A stretch of 13,247 bases of DNA from Porphyrobacter sp. UBA7686 (GTDB lineage: Bacteria; Pseudomonadota; Alphaproteobacteria; Sphingomonadales; Sphingomonadaceae). Location: positions 1 through 13,247 of the forward strand of contig DLGU01000097.1 of NCBI GenBank assembly GCA_002482865.1. Direction: 5' to 3'. The position numbers and the translations under genes were made by a program. The notes below the pieces were generated by a model, which worked only from the letters and a program-made list of their open reading frames with translations, was not told where the DNA came from and made no database searches. Position 1 is the first letter of the stretch. Each line of letters starts with the position of its first letter. Positions 6,259 to 13,247 of the stretch are shown here, piece after piece.

Positions 6259-6993
6259 TTGCCGGAAGCTGAAGACACTTTCTCGTTTCTGGACGGCGCC
6301 GTGCCCGACTTCGATGCCGGCAAGGCTGCGGGCGATGGTCACCGCGCGCGGCTCCGTCACCGCTTGCTGACCGGCGGGGCCGAGGCGCTGGCGGATTACG
6401 AAGTGCTCGAATACCTGCTGTTCGCTGCCATCCCGCGCGGCAATACCAAGCCGATCGCCAAGGCGCTGCTGGCGCAATACGGCAGTCTTGCCGGCGTGCT
6501 CAACGCCGACCCCATGGCCTTGCAGCGGGTGAAGGGCGTGGGCGAGAACAGCGCCGCTGCGCTCAAGGCTGTCGCCCTCGCCGCCCGCCGGATGGCGCGC
6601 GGCGAGATCATGGGCAGGCCAGTGCTCGGCAGCTGGCAGGCGCTGATCGACTACCTCACCACCGATATGGCGCATCTGACGGTCGAGCGCGTCAGGGTGC
6701 TTTATCTCGACACCAAGAACCGGCTGATCGATGATCACCACGTCGGCGACGGTTCAATTGATGAAGCCGCAATCCACCCGCGCGAAGTGATCCGCCGGGC
6801 GATGGACGTGGGCGCGAGCGCGATGATCCTCGTCCACAATCACCCCAGCGGTTCGCCAGAGCCCAGCCGCGCTGACATCCAGATCACCCAGCGCATCGCC
6901 GAGGCGGGGCGGCATATGGGCGTCACCGTCCACGATCACGTGATCATCGGGCGCGAGGGGCATACTTCACTGCGGGCCAAGGGCCTCATCTAG
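6259..6993 (+). CDS. radC: RadC family JAMM/MPN domain protein
   Basis: The 244-residue protein has a helix-hairpin-helix-like stretch (about 81-105, LQRVKGVGENSAAALK) followed by a JAMM/MPN+ domain with the zinc signature H193-N-H195-P-S-G-S-P-x-P-S-x-x-D206 and an upstream GDGSIDEAAIHPREV segment. Despite the name, a role in recombinational repair is not established; the fold is that of metal-dependent isopeptidases and related hydrolases. The start is TTG at 6259, supported by GGAGG (6249-6253) 5 nt upstream. No ATG offers a comparable site. All key metal ligands are present, so the domain is probably active. It is followed by purB on the same strand after 70 nt. Confidence 0.94.
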   Translation: MPEAEDTFSFLDGAVPDFDAGKAAGDGHRARLRHRLLTGGAEALADYEVLEYLLFAAIPRGNTKPIAKALLAQYGSLAGVLNADPMALQRVKGVGENSAAALKAVALAARRMARGEIMGRPVLGSWQALIDYLTTDMAHLTVERVRVLYLDTKNRLIDDHHVGDGSIDEAAIHPREVIRRAMDVGASAMILVHNHPSGSPEPSRADIQITQRIAEAGRHMGVTVHDHVIIGREGHTSLRAKGLI

Positions 6994-7063
6994 CGCTCTT
7001 GCCATCCGCGCCCCGCCCGCCTAGCCCGCGCGGCGAGAATCCCGCCCCAAATGGAGCCGCCCG

Positions 7064-8374
7064 ATGGTCCCCCGCTACGCCCGCCCTGCCATGACCGCCC
7101 TGTGGGAGCCTGAGGCGAAATATCGCATCTGGTTCGAGATTGAGGCGCACGCGACCCAGAAGCTGGCTGACCTCGGCGTCGTGCCGCAAAGCGCGGCCAA
7201 GGCGCTATGGGACTGGTGGGCGACCAATCCCGCGATCGATGTCGCCGCGATTGACGCCATCGAAGCTGTCACCAAGCATGACGTGATCGCCTTTCTTGAC
7301 TGGGTGGCCCAGCAAGTCGGCGAGGAAGCGCGCTTCATGCATCAGGGCATGACCTCCTCGGACGTGCTCGACACCACCCTGTCGGTGCAGTTGGCACGCG
7401 CGAGCGACCTGCTGCTAGCCGATCTCGACGCGCTGCTCGCCGCGATCAAGACGCGGGCCGAGGAGCACAAGTACACCCCCACCATCGGCCGCAGCCACGG
7501 CATCCATGCCGAGCCCGTGACCTTCGGGCTGAAGCTGGCGCAAGCCTATGCCGAGTTCGACCGCTGCCGTGCGCGGCTGCTCGCAGCGCGGGCCGAGATT
7601 GCGACCTGCGCGATCAGCGGCGCGGTCGGCACCTTCGCCAATGTCGACCCGCAGGTCGAAGCTTACGTGGCCGAGCAGCTTGGCCTCGCCATCGAACCGG
7701 TGTCGACGCAGGTCATCCCGCGCGATCGCCATGCGATGTATTTTGCCACGCTGGGCGTGATCGCCAGCAGCATCGAGCGCCTCGCCACTGAAATCCGTCA
7801 CTTGCAGCGCACCGAAGTTCTGGAAGCCGAGGAATATTTTTCCCCCGGCCAGAAGGGATCAAGCGCGATGCCGCACAAGCGCAATCCGATCCTTACCGAA
7901 AACCTCACCGGCCTTGCCCGGCTGGTGCGCTCCGCCGTCACCCCCGCGCTGGAAAATGTCGCGCTGTGGCATGAGCGGGATATCTCGCACTCTTCGGTCG
8001 AGCGGTTCATCGGCCCGGATGCGACCATCACGCTCGACTTCGCGCTCGCGCGGCTGACGGGCGTGGTCGACAAGCTGCTGATCTACCCCGCGCGGATGGA
8101 AAAGAACCTCAATCGCATGGGCGGCCTCATCCATTCGCAGCGCGTGCTGCTGGCGCTGACCCAGGCGGGCCTGACACGGGACGATTCTTACCGGCTCGTC
8201 CAACGCAACGCGATGCGCGTGTGGGAAGCCGACGGCGCCTTGAACCTGCTCGACCTGCTCAAGGCCGATGCCGACGTCACGGCGCGGCTTGCGCCCGAGC
8301 AGCTCGATCAGCTGTTCGACCTCGGCTACCACTTCAAGCATGTCGACACGATCTTCGCGCGGGTGTTCGGGTGA
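7064..8374 (+). CDS. purB: Adenylosuccinate lyase
   Basis: This 436-residue member of the aspartase/fumarase superfamily removes fumarate from SAICAR and from adenylosuccinate in purine biosynthesis. The superfamily signature [11 protein letters not shown] spans residues 265-275 and contains the flexible catalytic serine. [12 protein letters not shown] (140-151) holds the catalytic histidine region, and [12 protein letters not shown] (93-104) is the conserved substrate loop. Length matches the bacterial short form. The ATG has GGAG 7 nt upstream. The 70 nt between radC and this gene show no terminator or clear promoter. The next gene, lapA, starts 76 nt downstream. Confidence 0.97.
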   Translation: MVPRYARPAMTALWEPEAKYRIWFEIEAHATQKLADLGVVPQSAAKALWDWWATNPAIDVAAIDAIEAVTKHDVIAFLDWVAQQVGEEARFMHQGMTSSDVLDTTLSVQLARASDLLLADLDALLAAIKTRAEEHKYTPTIGRSHGIHAEPVTFGLKLAQAYAEFDRCRARLLAARAEIATCAISGAVGTFANVDPQVEAYVAEQLGLAIEPVSTQVIPRDRHAMYFATLGVIASSIERLATEIRHLQRTEVLEAEEYFSPGQKGSSAMPHKRNPILTENLTGLARLVRSAVTPALENVALWHERDISHSSVERFIGPDATITLDFALARLTGVVDKLLIYPARMEKNLNRMGGLIHSQRVLLALTQAGLTRDDSYRLVQRNAMRVWEADGALNLLDLLKADADVTARLAPEQLDQLFDLGYHFKHVDTIFARVFG

Positions 8375-8450
8375 CAGCAGCGATGCTGGACTCATCGGCA
8401 CAATTGCGTAGGTTCGCTGGCGTCGCAGGCCATCGGGAGAGGCAGACTTC

Positions 8451-8846
8451 GTGAAGATCCTTCGCACCATCCTGTGGGTTCTGGTCGGCATCGGCTTCCT
8501 GATCTTCGCGATCTACAACTGGCAGCCGGTCGAGCTGACGCTGTGGCAGAACCTCGTGCTGGAAACCAAGGTGCCGGTGCTGGCGCTGTTGGCGTTCTTG
8601 GCGGGCTTCTTGCCGATGTGGGCGCTGCATCGCAGCGTGGTGTGGGGCCAGAACCGCCGCATCCGCGCGCTGGAAACATCGCTCAAGAACACCGCCATGG
8701 CCCGGCAGCGCGAGACCCAATCGCCTGCCTTACCGGTCGGTGATAGCGTAGTGGACAGCCCTGTGGACAAGCCGGGCACAAAGTCGGGAGAAGTGGCCGA
8801 TCCATTCGGCCCCGCCGACGCTGGCGCAGACGGAGGCGGAAAATGA
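8451..8846 (+). CDS. lapA: LapA domain (DUF1049) inner-membrane protein
   Basis: The 131-residue protein has two membrane helices (about 5-22 and 41-60) flanking a loop with the family's YNWQPVELTLW pattern, then a basic juxtamembrane region (RSVVWGQNRRIRALETSL). This matches the LapA/YciS domain linked in E. coli to LPS assembly through LapB, although no lapB is visible here. Beyond about residue 90 the chain is polar, rich in Pro, Gly and Asp, and probably disordered. The start is GTG with GGGAGAGG about 8 nt upstream. It overlaps pyrF by 4 nt (ATGA), so the two are translationally coupled; lapA-pyrF adjacency is common in proteobacteria. Confidence 0.87.
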   Translation: MKILRTILWVLVGIGFLIFAIYNWQPVELTLWQNLVLETKVPVLALLAFLAGFLPMWALHRSVVWGQNRRIRALETSLKNTAMARQRETQSPALPVGDSVVDSPVDKPGTKSGEVADPFGPADAGADGGGK

Positions 8847-9517
8847 GCAACCCGGTCTATCTGGCACTCGATGTGCCGAGCCTTGAGCCGGCCAAGGCGC
8901 TGGTCGAGAAGGTCCGCTCGCATATTGGAGGGGTGAAGCTGGGCCTGGAGTTCTTCTGCGCCCACGGCGCGCACGGGGTGCACGAAATCGCGCATCTCGG
9001 CCTGCCGATCTTCCTCGATCTCAAGTTCCACGACATCCCCAACACGGTCGCCAAGGCGATGCAGGCGATCCACGTCTATGAGCCTGCGATCGTCACCGTG
9101 CATGCCAGCGGCGGGCGCGCGATGATGGAGGATGCCAAGGCCGCCGCGGCCGAAGGCTGCAAGGTGGTCGCGGTGACGATGCTCACCAGTCTCGACACCA
9201 ATGATCTGACCGCCACCGGCGTCTATGGCAGCGCGGAAACGCAGGTGATGCGGCTCGCAGAGCTGGCCCATGCGGCGGGCCTCGACGGGATTGTGTGTTC
9301 GGGGCAGGAAGTGGGCATGGTCAAGAAAGCGTGGAAGGACGGTTACTTCGTCGTTCCTGGCCTGCGTCCATCAGGCGGAGGCACTGGCGATCAGAAGCGT
9401 GTCGTGACGCCGCGGCAGGCCCGCGATAACGGCGCAAGCGTGCTCGTCATCGGCCGCCCGATCAGCCGCGCGGACGATCCGGTCGCAGCGGCACGGGCGA
9501 TCGAGGCGACGCTTTAG
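8843..9517 (+). CDS. pyrF: Orotidine 5'-phosphate decarboxylase
   Basis: This 224-residue TIM-barrel enzyme makes UMP from OMP in the last step of de novo pyrimidine synthesis. The catalytic motif FLDLKFHDIPNT places D59, K61 and D64 (DxKxxD); D10 and K32 are in the usual strand 1 and 2 positions. Phosphate-binding elements VPGLRPSG (171-178) and GRPI (204-207) are intact. The ATG has GGAGG 6 nt upstream, inside the end of lapA. Eight nt after its stop the Ble-like gene starts, so the downstream pair is probably cotranscribed with it. Confidence 0.97.
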   Translation: MSNPVYLALDVPSLEPAKALVEKVRSHIGGVKLGLEFFCAHGAHGVHEIAHLGLPIFLDLKFHDIPNTVAKAMQAIHVYEPAIVTVHASGGRAMMEDAKAAAAEGCKVVAVTMLTSLDTNDLTATGVYGSAETQVMRLAELAHAAGLDGIVCSGQEVGMVKKAWKDGYFVVPGLRPSGGGTGDQKRVVTPRQARDNGASVLVIGRPISRADDPVAAARAIEATL

Positions 9518-9525
9518 GCGCTCTT

Positions 9526-9888
9526 GTGGCAGACACAGCCACGCCCAACCTCCCCGCCCGCGATTTCGCGGCAACGGCGGCGTTCTATGCCAAGCTCGGA
9601 TTTGAGGAGGATTACCGCTCGGACGGGTGGATGATCCTTTCGCGTGGGGATGTGACGCTGGAGTTCTTTCCCTATCCCGATCTCGATCCCTACCAGTCGT
9701 CGTTCAGTTGCTGCATCCGGCTTGATGATCTGGGCCCGATGATGGCGCAGGTCGAGGCCAGCGGCGTGCCTGAGGCGCGGCATGGCATCCCGCGCTATCA
9801 CCCCGCTGCGCCCGATCCGAGCGGACTCACCATCGCTTATCTGATCGACCCCGATGGTACGCTGTTGCGGCTGATCCAGAACGATTGA
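9526..9888 (+). CDS. VOC-fold protein similar to bleomycin-binding resistance protein (Tn5 Ble-like)
   Basis: The 120-residue protein belongs to the vicinal-oxygen-chelate/glyoxalase fold. It resembles, from memory, the bleomycin resistance protein of transposon Tn5 along nearly its whole length: ATPNLP (5-10), RDF (12-14), TAAFY (17-21), GWMIL (34-38), RGD (40-42), LEFF (45-48), SCC (61-63), RLDDL (65-69) and DPDGTLLRLIQN (108-119) all match in order. Such proteins are dimers that sequester bleomycin-type glycopeptides without modifying them. The GTG start at 9526 gives an N-terminus aligning with Tn5 Ble; its ribosome site is weak, which suits reinitiation after pyrF 8 nt upstream. Substrate and resistance function are inferred. 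The codon use looks like its neighbours', so no recent transfer is evident. Confidence 0.87.
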   Translation: MADTATPNLPARDFAATAAFYAKLGFEEDYRSDGWMILSRGDVTLEFFPYPDLDPYQSSFSCCIRLDDLGPMMAQVEASGVPEARHGIPRYHPAAPDPSGLTIAYLIDPDGTLLRLIQND

Positions 9889-9892
9889 ATTC

Positions 9893-10399
9893 ATGCACGC
9901 CTCGATGACCATTACCCCCGCCAATCCTACCGATGCCCCCGCACTCAAGGCCCTGCTCGAAGCCGCCTATCGTGGCGATTCGGCACGCCGGGGGTGGAAC
10001 CATGAGGCGGATATCCTCGATGACGAGCGGACCGCGCCGGGCGAGGTCGAGGCTTTGCTGGCTGACCCTGCCGTCACCATTCTGACCGCACGCGATGATG
10101 ATCAGCTGATCGGCTGCGTGGCGGTCACCCGCAAGAACGCCAGCCTCGCCTATCTCGGGATGCTATGCGTCGCGCCCGATCTGCAATCGGTGGGGCTCGG
10201 CGGACGGTTGCTGACAGCAGCCGAGGATCATGCCCGCACCCACGGGATCGCGGCGATGGAGATGACGGTGATCGACAGCCGCGACAGTCTGATCGCGTGG
10301 TACGAACGGCGCGGATACCTCCGCACCGGCGAGACCCGCCCCTTCCCCGTCCCGCGCGATCCGCCAGTGACTTTCGTGGTGCTAGAAAAGCCGCTCTAG
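9893..10399 (+). CDS. GNAT family N-acetyltransferase
   Basis: The 168-residue protein shows the GNAT fold: motif A with LGMLCVAPDLQ (88-98) and the acetyl-CoA pyrophosphate loop Q98-S-V-G101-L-G103, then motif B with AWYERRGYLRTGET (135-148). The acceptor is unknown. It begins 4 nt after the Ble-like stop codon, with no clear Shine-Dalgarno for the ATG at 9893 or the ATG at 9905, suggesting coupled translation. Pairing with a bleomycin-binding protein invites the idea of drug acetylation, but it is much shorter than the known bleomycin acetyltransferases I remember, so that is speculation. Its TAG stop shares CTAG with the converging lipoprotein gene. Confidence 0.88.
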   Translation: MHASMTITPANPTDAPALKALLEAAYRGDSARRGWNHEADILDDERTAPGEVEALLADPAVTILTARDDDQLIGCVAVTRKNASLAYLGMLCVAPDLQSVGLGGRLLTAAEDHARTHGIAAMEMTVIDSRDSLIAWYERRGYLRTGETRPFPVPRDPPVTFVVLEKPL

Positions 10400-10869
10400 C
10401 GCGGGGCGGCAAGTGCGGGCTTGTCCGCGCCCTCCGTCAGCTTGCTAACGTCTTCAGGGCTAAGTTGCAGCAGCGGCGAATTGACCTTCCACCCGACGAC
10501 CTCCATGTCCTTACCCGAACCGTGGAACAGGTACACCTCTTCCGCCACGCCCTTCTCGAAGGTGGTTTTCATCACCACCTGCGTGGTGGTGAGGCCGTTG
10601 TTGAAACCGGCGTTGAACCCGACCTGCTCGGTCGATTCGATCTGGCCCAGCCGCGCATTGATCAGCGCTAGCTGCGCTTCGAGCTGTGCGGGCGGCGATG
10701 TCTTGCGCCATGCCTCGCCGACGCTGTCGTAGAGCACCTCGGCATCGCCGCGATTATAGTCGGCCTGAAACTGCCTGACCCGAGCCTGTGCATCTTCGAC
10801 CTGCGCGGCAGGATTGCACGCGGCCAGCAAAAGCGCGCCGGCAAGGCTAAGAAATATGCGGACAATCAT
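10396..10869 (-). CDS. Uncharacterised lipoprotein, possibly DUF4019-like
   Basis: The 157-residue protein has a lipoprotein signal peptide (MIVRIFLSLAGALLLAAC, lipobox LAAC at 15-18, Asn at +2, so outer-membrane sorting is likely). The mature part has a helical stretch (about 22-60) and then a beta-rich region with FEKGVAEEVYLF and VVGWKVNSP, reminding me of the small NTF2-like DUF4019 fold in secreted proteins; this family call is tentative. The ATG at 10869 has AGGG 7 nt upstream. It converges on the GNAT gene with overlapping stops and diverges from trpF (104 nt between start codons), so it interrupts any pyrF-trpF transcript. Confidence 0.85.
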   Translation of the reverse strand: MIVRIFLSLAGALLLAACNPAAQVEDAQARVRQFQADYNRGDAEVLYDSVGEAWRKTSPPAQLEAQLALINARLGQIESTEQVGFNAGFNNGLTTTQVVMKTTFEKGVAEEVYLFHGSGKDMEVVGWKVNSPLLQLSPEDVSKLTEGADKPALAAPR

Positions 10870-10973
10870 ATGCGAGCCCTATGCTGATTAGCCGCTGAGA
10901 CTGACGCGCATTGCAAGCAGGATCAAGCTTTTCGCGCTTCACGCGCAGGCCGCAGCGGCGTAGAGCGCGCGCC

Positions 10974-11609
10974 ATGCCGGGCGCTCTTATCAAAATCTGC
11001 GGGCTATCGACCCCTGAGACCCTTGCAGCCGCAGTGCAGGCGGAAGCGGATTTTGTCGGACTCGTCCATTTCGAAAAAAGCCCGCGCCATCTCTCGCTGA
11101 GCCAAGCTGCGCGGCTGCGCGGCTTGGTGCCGCCGCAGGTCAAGGTCGTGCTGCTGGTGGTCAACCTTTCCCCTGCAACGCTCGCAGAGGCAGTGCGGGA
11201 AGTGCGACCCGATGTGGTGCAATTCCATGGGCAGGAGACCCCCGAAACTCTCGCCCGATTCCGCGCCGCAACCGGGATCGCAGCATGGCGCGCGCTGGGC
11301 GTGCGGGACGCAGATTCGCTTGCTGACGCCGCCCGTTTCCACGGCGCGGCAGACCGCTTGCTGTTCGATGCCCCCGCCAGCGGGCTGCCGGGCGGCAATG
11401 GCACCCGCTTCGATTGGGACCTGCTCAAGGCCTACAAGGCGCCGACCCCGTGGGGCCTCGCGGGCGGGCTGACCCCCGCCAATGTTGCCGAGGCGATCTC
11501 ACTGACCGGAGCACCGCTTGTCGACACCTCCTCGGGCGTCGAAAGCGCGCCGGGGATCAAGGACGTGGACAAAATCGCCGCCTTCTGCAAAGCCGCGCGG
11601 CAATCTTAA
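10974..11609 (+). CDS. trpF: Phosphoribosylanthranilate isomerase
   Basis: TrpF converts phosphoribosylanthranilate to CdRP in tryptophan synthesis. From the ATG at 10974 it has 211 residues, the usual size. The catalytic cysteine is C9 in IKICGL and the catalytic aspartate is D132 in LLFDAPASG. GLAGGLTPANV (161-171) and DTSSGVESAPGIKD (184-197) form the phosphate-binding loops of the TIM barrel. The reading frame stays open upstream to a TTG at 10911, but those 21 arginine-rich residues do not look like TrpF, so I prefer the ATG, although its ribosome site is weak. I find no leader peptide with tandem Trp codons in the 104 nt before it. trpB follows after 103 nt occupied by a repeat. Confidence 0.95.
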   Translation: MPGALIKICGLSTPETLAAAVQAEADFVGLVHFEKSPRHLSLSQAARLRGLVPPQVKVVLLVVNLSPATLAEAVREVRPDVVQFHGQETPETLARFRAATGIAAWRALGVRDADSLADAARFHGAADRLLFDAPASGLPGGNGTRFDWDLLKAYKAPTPWGLAGGLTPANVAEAISLTGAPLVDTSSGVESAPGIKDVDKIAAFCKAARQS

Positions 11610-11614
11610 CGTCA

Positions 11615-11707
11615 TCCGTTCGCCCTGAGCTTGTCGAAGGGCCGTCCTTCTCTTATTCGCTGAGCCCGAAGAAAAAGCAGGGCTTCGACAGGCTCAGCCC
11701 GAACGGA
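11615..11707. repeat. Two-unit inverted intergenic repeat (REP/BIME-like) between trpF and trpB
   Basis: Left unit 11615-11642 (TCCGTTCGCCCTGAGCTTGT...) and right unit 11680-11707 (...CAGCCCGAACGGA) are reverse complements at 23 of 28 positions, separated by 37 nt. Each unit also holds a 5-bp inner stem: GCCCT/AGGGC in the left and GGGCT/AGCCC in the right. Four of the five differences are paired compensatory changes that keep that stem. I recall this motif as very common between genes in sphingomonads, where its translations (ELVEG, GLSLSKP) litter spurious ORFs. The right unit ends 5 nt before the trpB start codon. Confidence 0.85.
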
Positions 11708-11712
11708 ATTTT

Positions 11713-12923
<1,211 letters not shown>

Positions 12924-12927
<4 letters not shown>

Positions 12928-13247
12928 GCCGATTCCAGTCCGCTTTCGCCCAATCCCGGCCCGCCCTCGTCTGCTTCATTACCGCAGGCGATGGCGACAC
13001 GGCGGCCAATCTTGATGCGCTGGTGGAAGCCGGGGCAGATGTGATCGAGCTGGGGATGCCCTTCACCGATCCGATGGCCGATGGCCCCGCGATCCAGAGC
13101 GCCAACCTGCGCAGCCTCGGCGCCGGCACGACCACCGCCGATGTGCTGCGCTACGCCACCGATTTCCGCGCCCGGCATCCGCAAGTGCCGCTGGTGCTGA
13201 TGGGCTATGCCAACCCGATGGTACGGCGCGGGCCGGAGTGGTTCGCG
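12924..13247 (+). CDS. trpA: Tryptophan synthase alpha subunit (5' part, cut by window edge)
   Basis: The first 108 codons are present. TrpA cleaves indole-3-glycerol phosphate and passes indole through the tunnel to TrpB. The signature [15 protein letters not shown] carries both catalytic residues, E42 and D53 (E49 and D60 in the Salmonella numbering), and LVLMGYANP follows at 90-98. The GTG start overlaps the trpB TGA (GTGA, 4 nt) and has GGAG 7 nt upstream. The N-terminus is a few residues shorter than in enteric TrpA, which is normal for this start. Confidence 0.96.

Noticed and set aside
8383..8454. 23-codon open frame between purB and lapA whose TGA overlaps the lapA GTG
   Set aside because: The coupling geometry is attractive, but there is no Shine-Dalgarno and its third codon positions are less GC-rich than in the neighbouring genes, so it is likely chance.
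10911..10973. N-terminal extension of trpF from a TTG
   Set aside because: The extra 21 residues are arginine-rich and unlike TrpF, which starts just before the catalytic KICG; the ATG at 10974 gives the normal length.
10870..10973. Trp attenuator leader upstream of trpF
   Set aside because: Only tiny frames without Trp codons (such as MRALC) occur, and no terminator/antiterminator pair with a T-run is visible.

Overview
The window reads as a stretch of core chromosome from a GC-rich alphaproteobacterium, most likely a sphingomonad (Sphingomonadales, perhaps Erythrobacteraceae). The evidence is the alphaproteobacterial F0 gene order atpI-atpB-atpE-atpF'-atpF with separate b' and b subunits, a ydbH-ynbE-ydbL cluster, the lapA-pyrF and trpF-trpB-trpA neighbourhoods, and an intergenic repeat of a kind I recall as abundant in sphingomonad genomes. 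The genus is inference from memory, not from a search.

Left part, minus strand (1-6183). From promoter-distal to promoter-proximal: the start of atpF (b), atpF' (b'), atpE (c), atpB (a) and atpI. These encode the membrane sector of the F-type ATP synthase plus its assembly helper. Further upstream on the same strand lie ydbL, ynbE and the 3.2-kb ydbH, an AsmA-like envelope-spanning lipid-transport system with its lipoprotein partner and periplasmic accessory protein. The intercistronic gaps of the atp cluster hold structure: a near-perfect 38-nt palindrome between atpE and atpF', an A/T-rich translation-initiation region before atpE, and a parS-like palindrome just upstream of atpB.

Middle (6184-8374). 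A short divergent region with a perfect 7-bp inverted repeat separates ydbH from radC (JAMM-domain protein, TTG start). purB (adenylosuccinate lyase) follows.

Right part, mainly plus strand (8451-13247). lapA and pyrF overlap by 4 nt. They are followed almost without gap by a small VOC protein strikingly like the Tn5 bleomycin-binding protein and by a GNAT acetyltransferase. A lipoprotein gene on the minus strand converges on the GNAT gene, the two stop codons sharing one CTAG. Then come trpF, trpB and the start of trpA. trpF and trpB are separated by a two-unit inverted intergenic repeat whose differences are partly compensatory; trpB and trpA overlap by 4 nt.

Most of the window is housekeeping. 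I see no CRISPR array, transposase, phage gene, tRNA or rRNA, and no gene-free stretch above about 170 bases. No clearly undescribed multi-gene system is visible; the points most worth checking are the atpE-atpF' hairpin, the Tn5-Ble-like gene, the repeat before trpB and the parS-like site.
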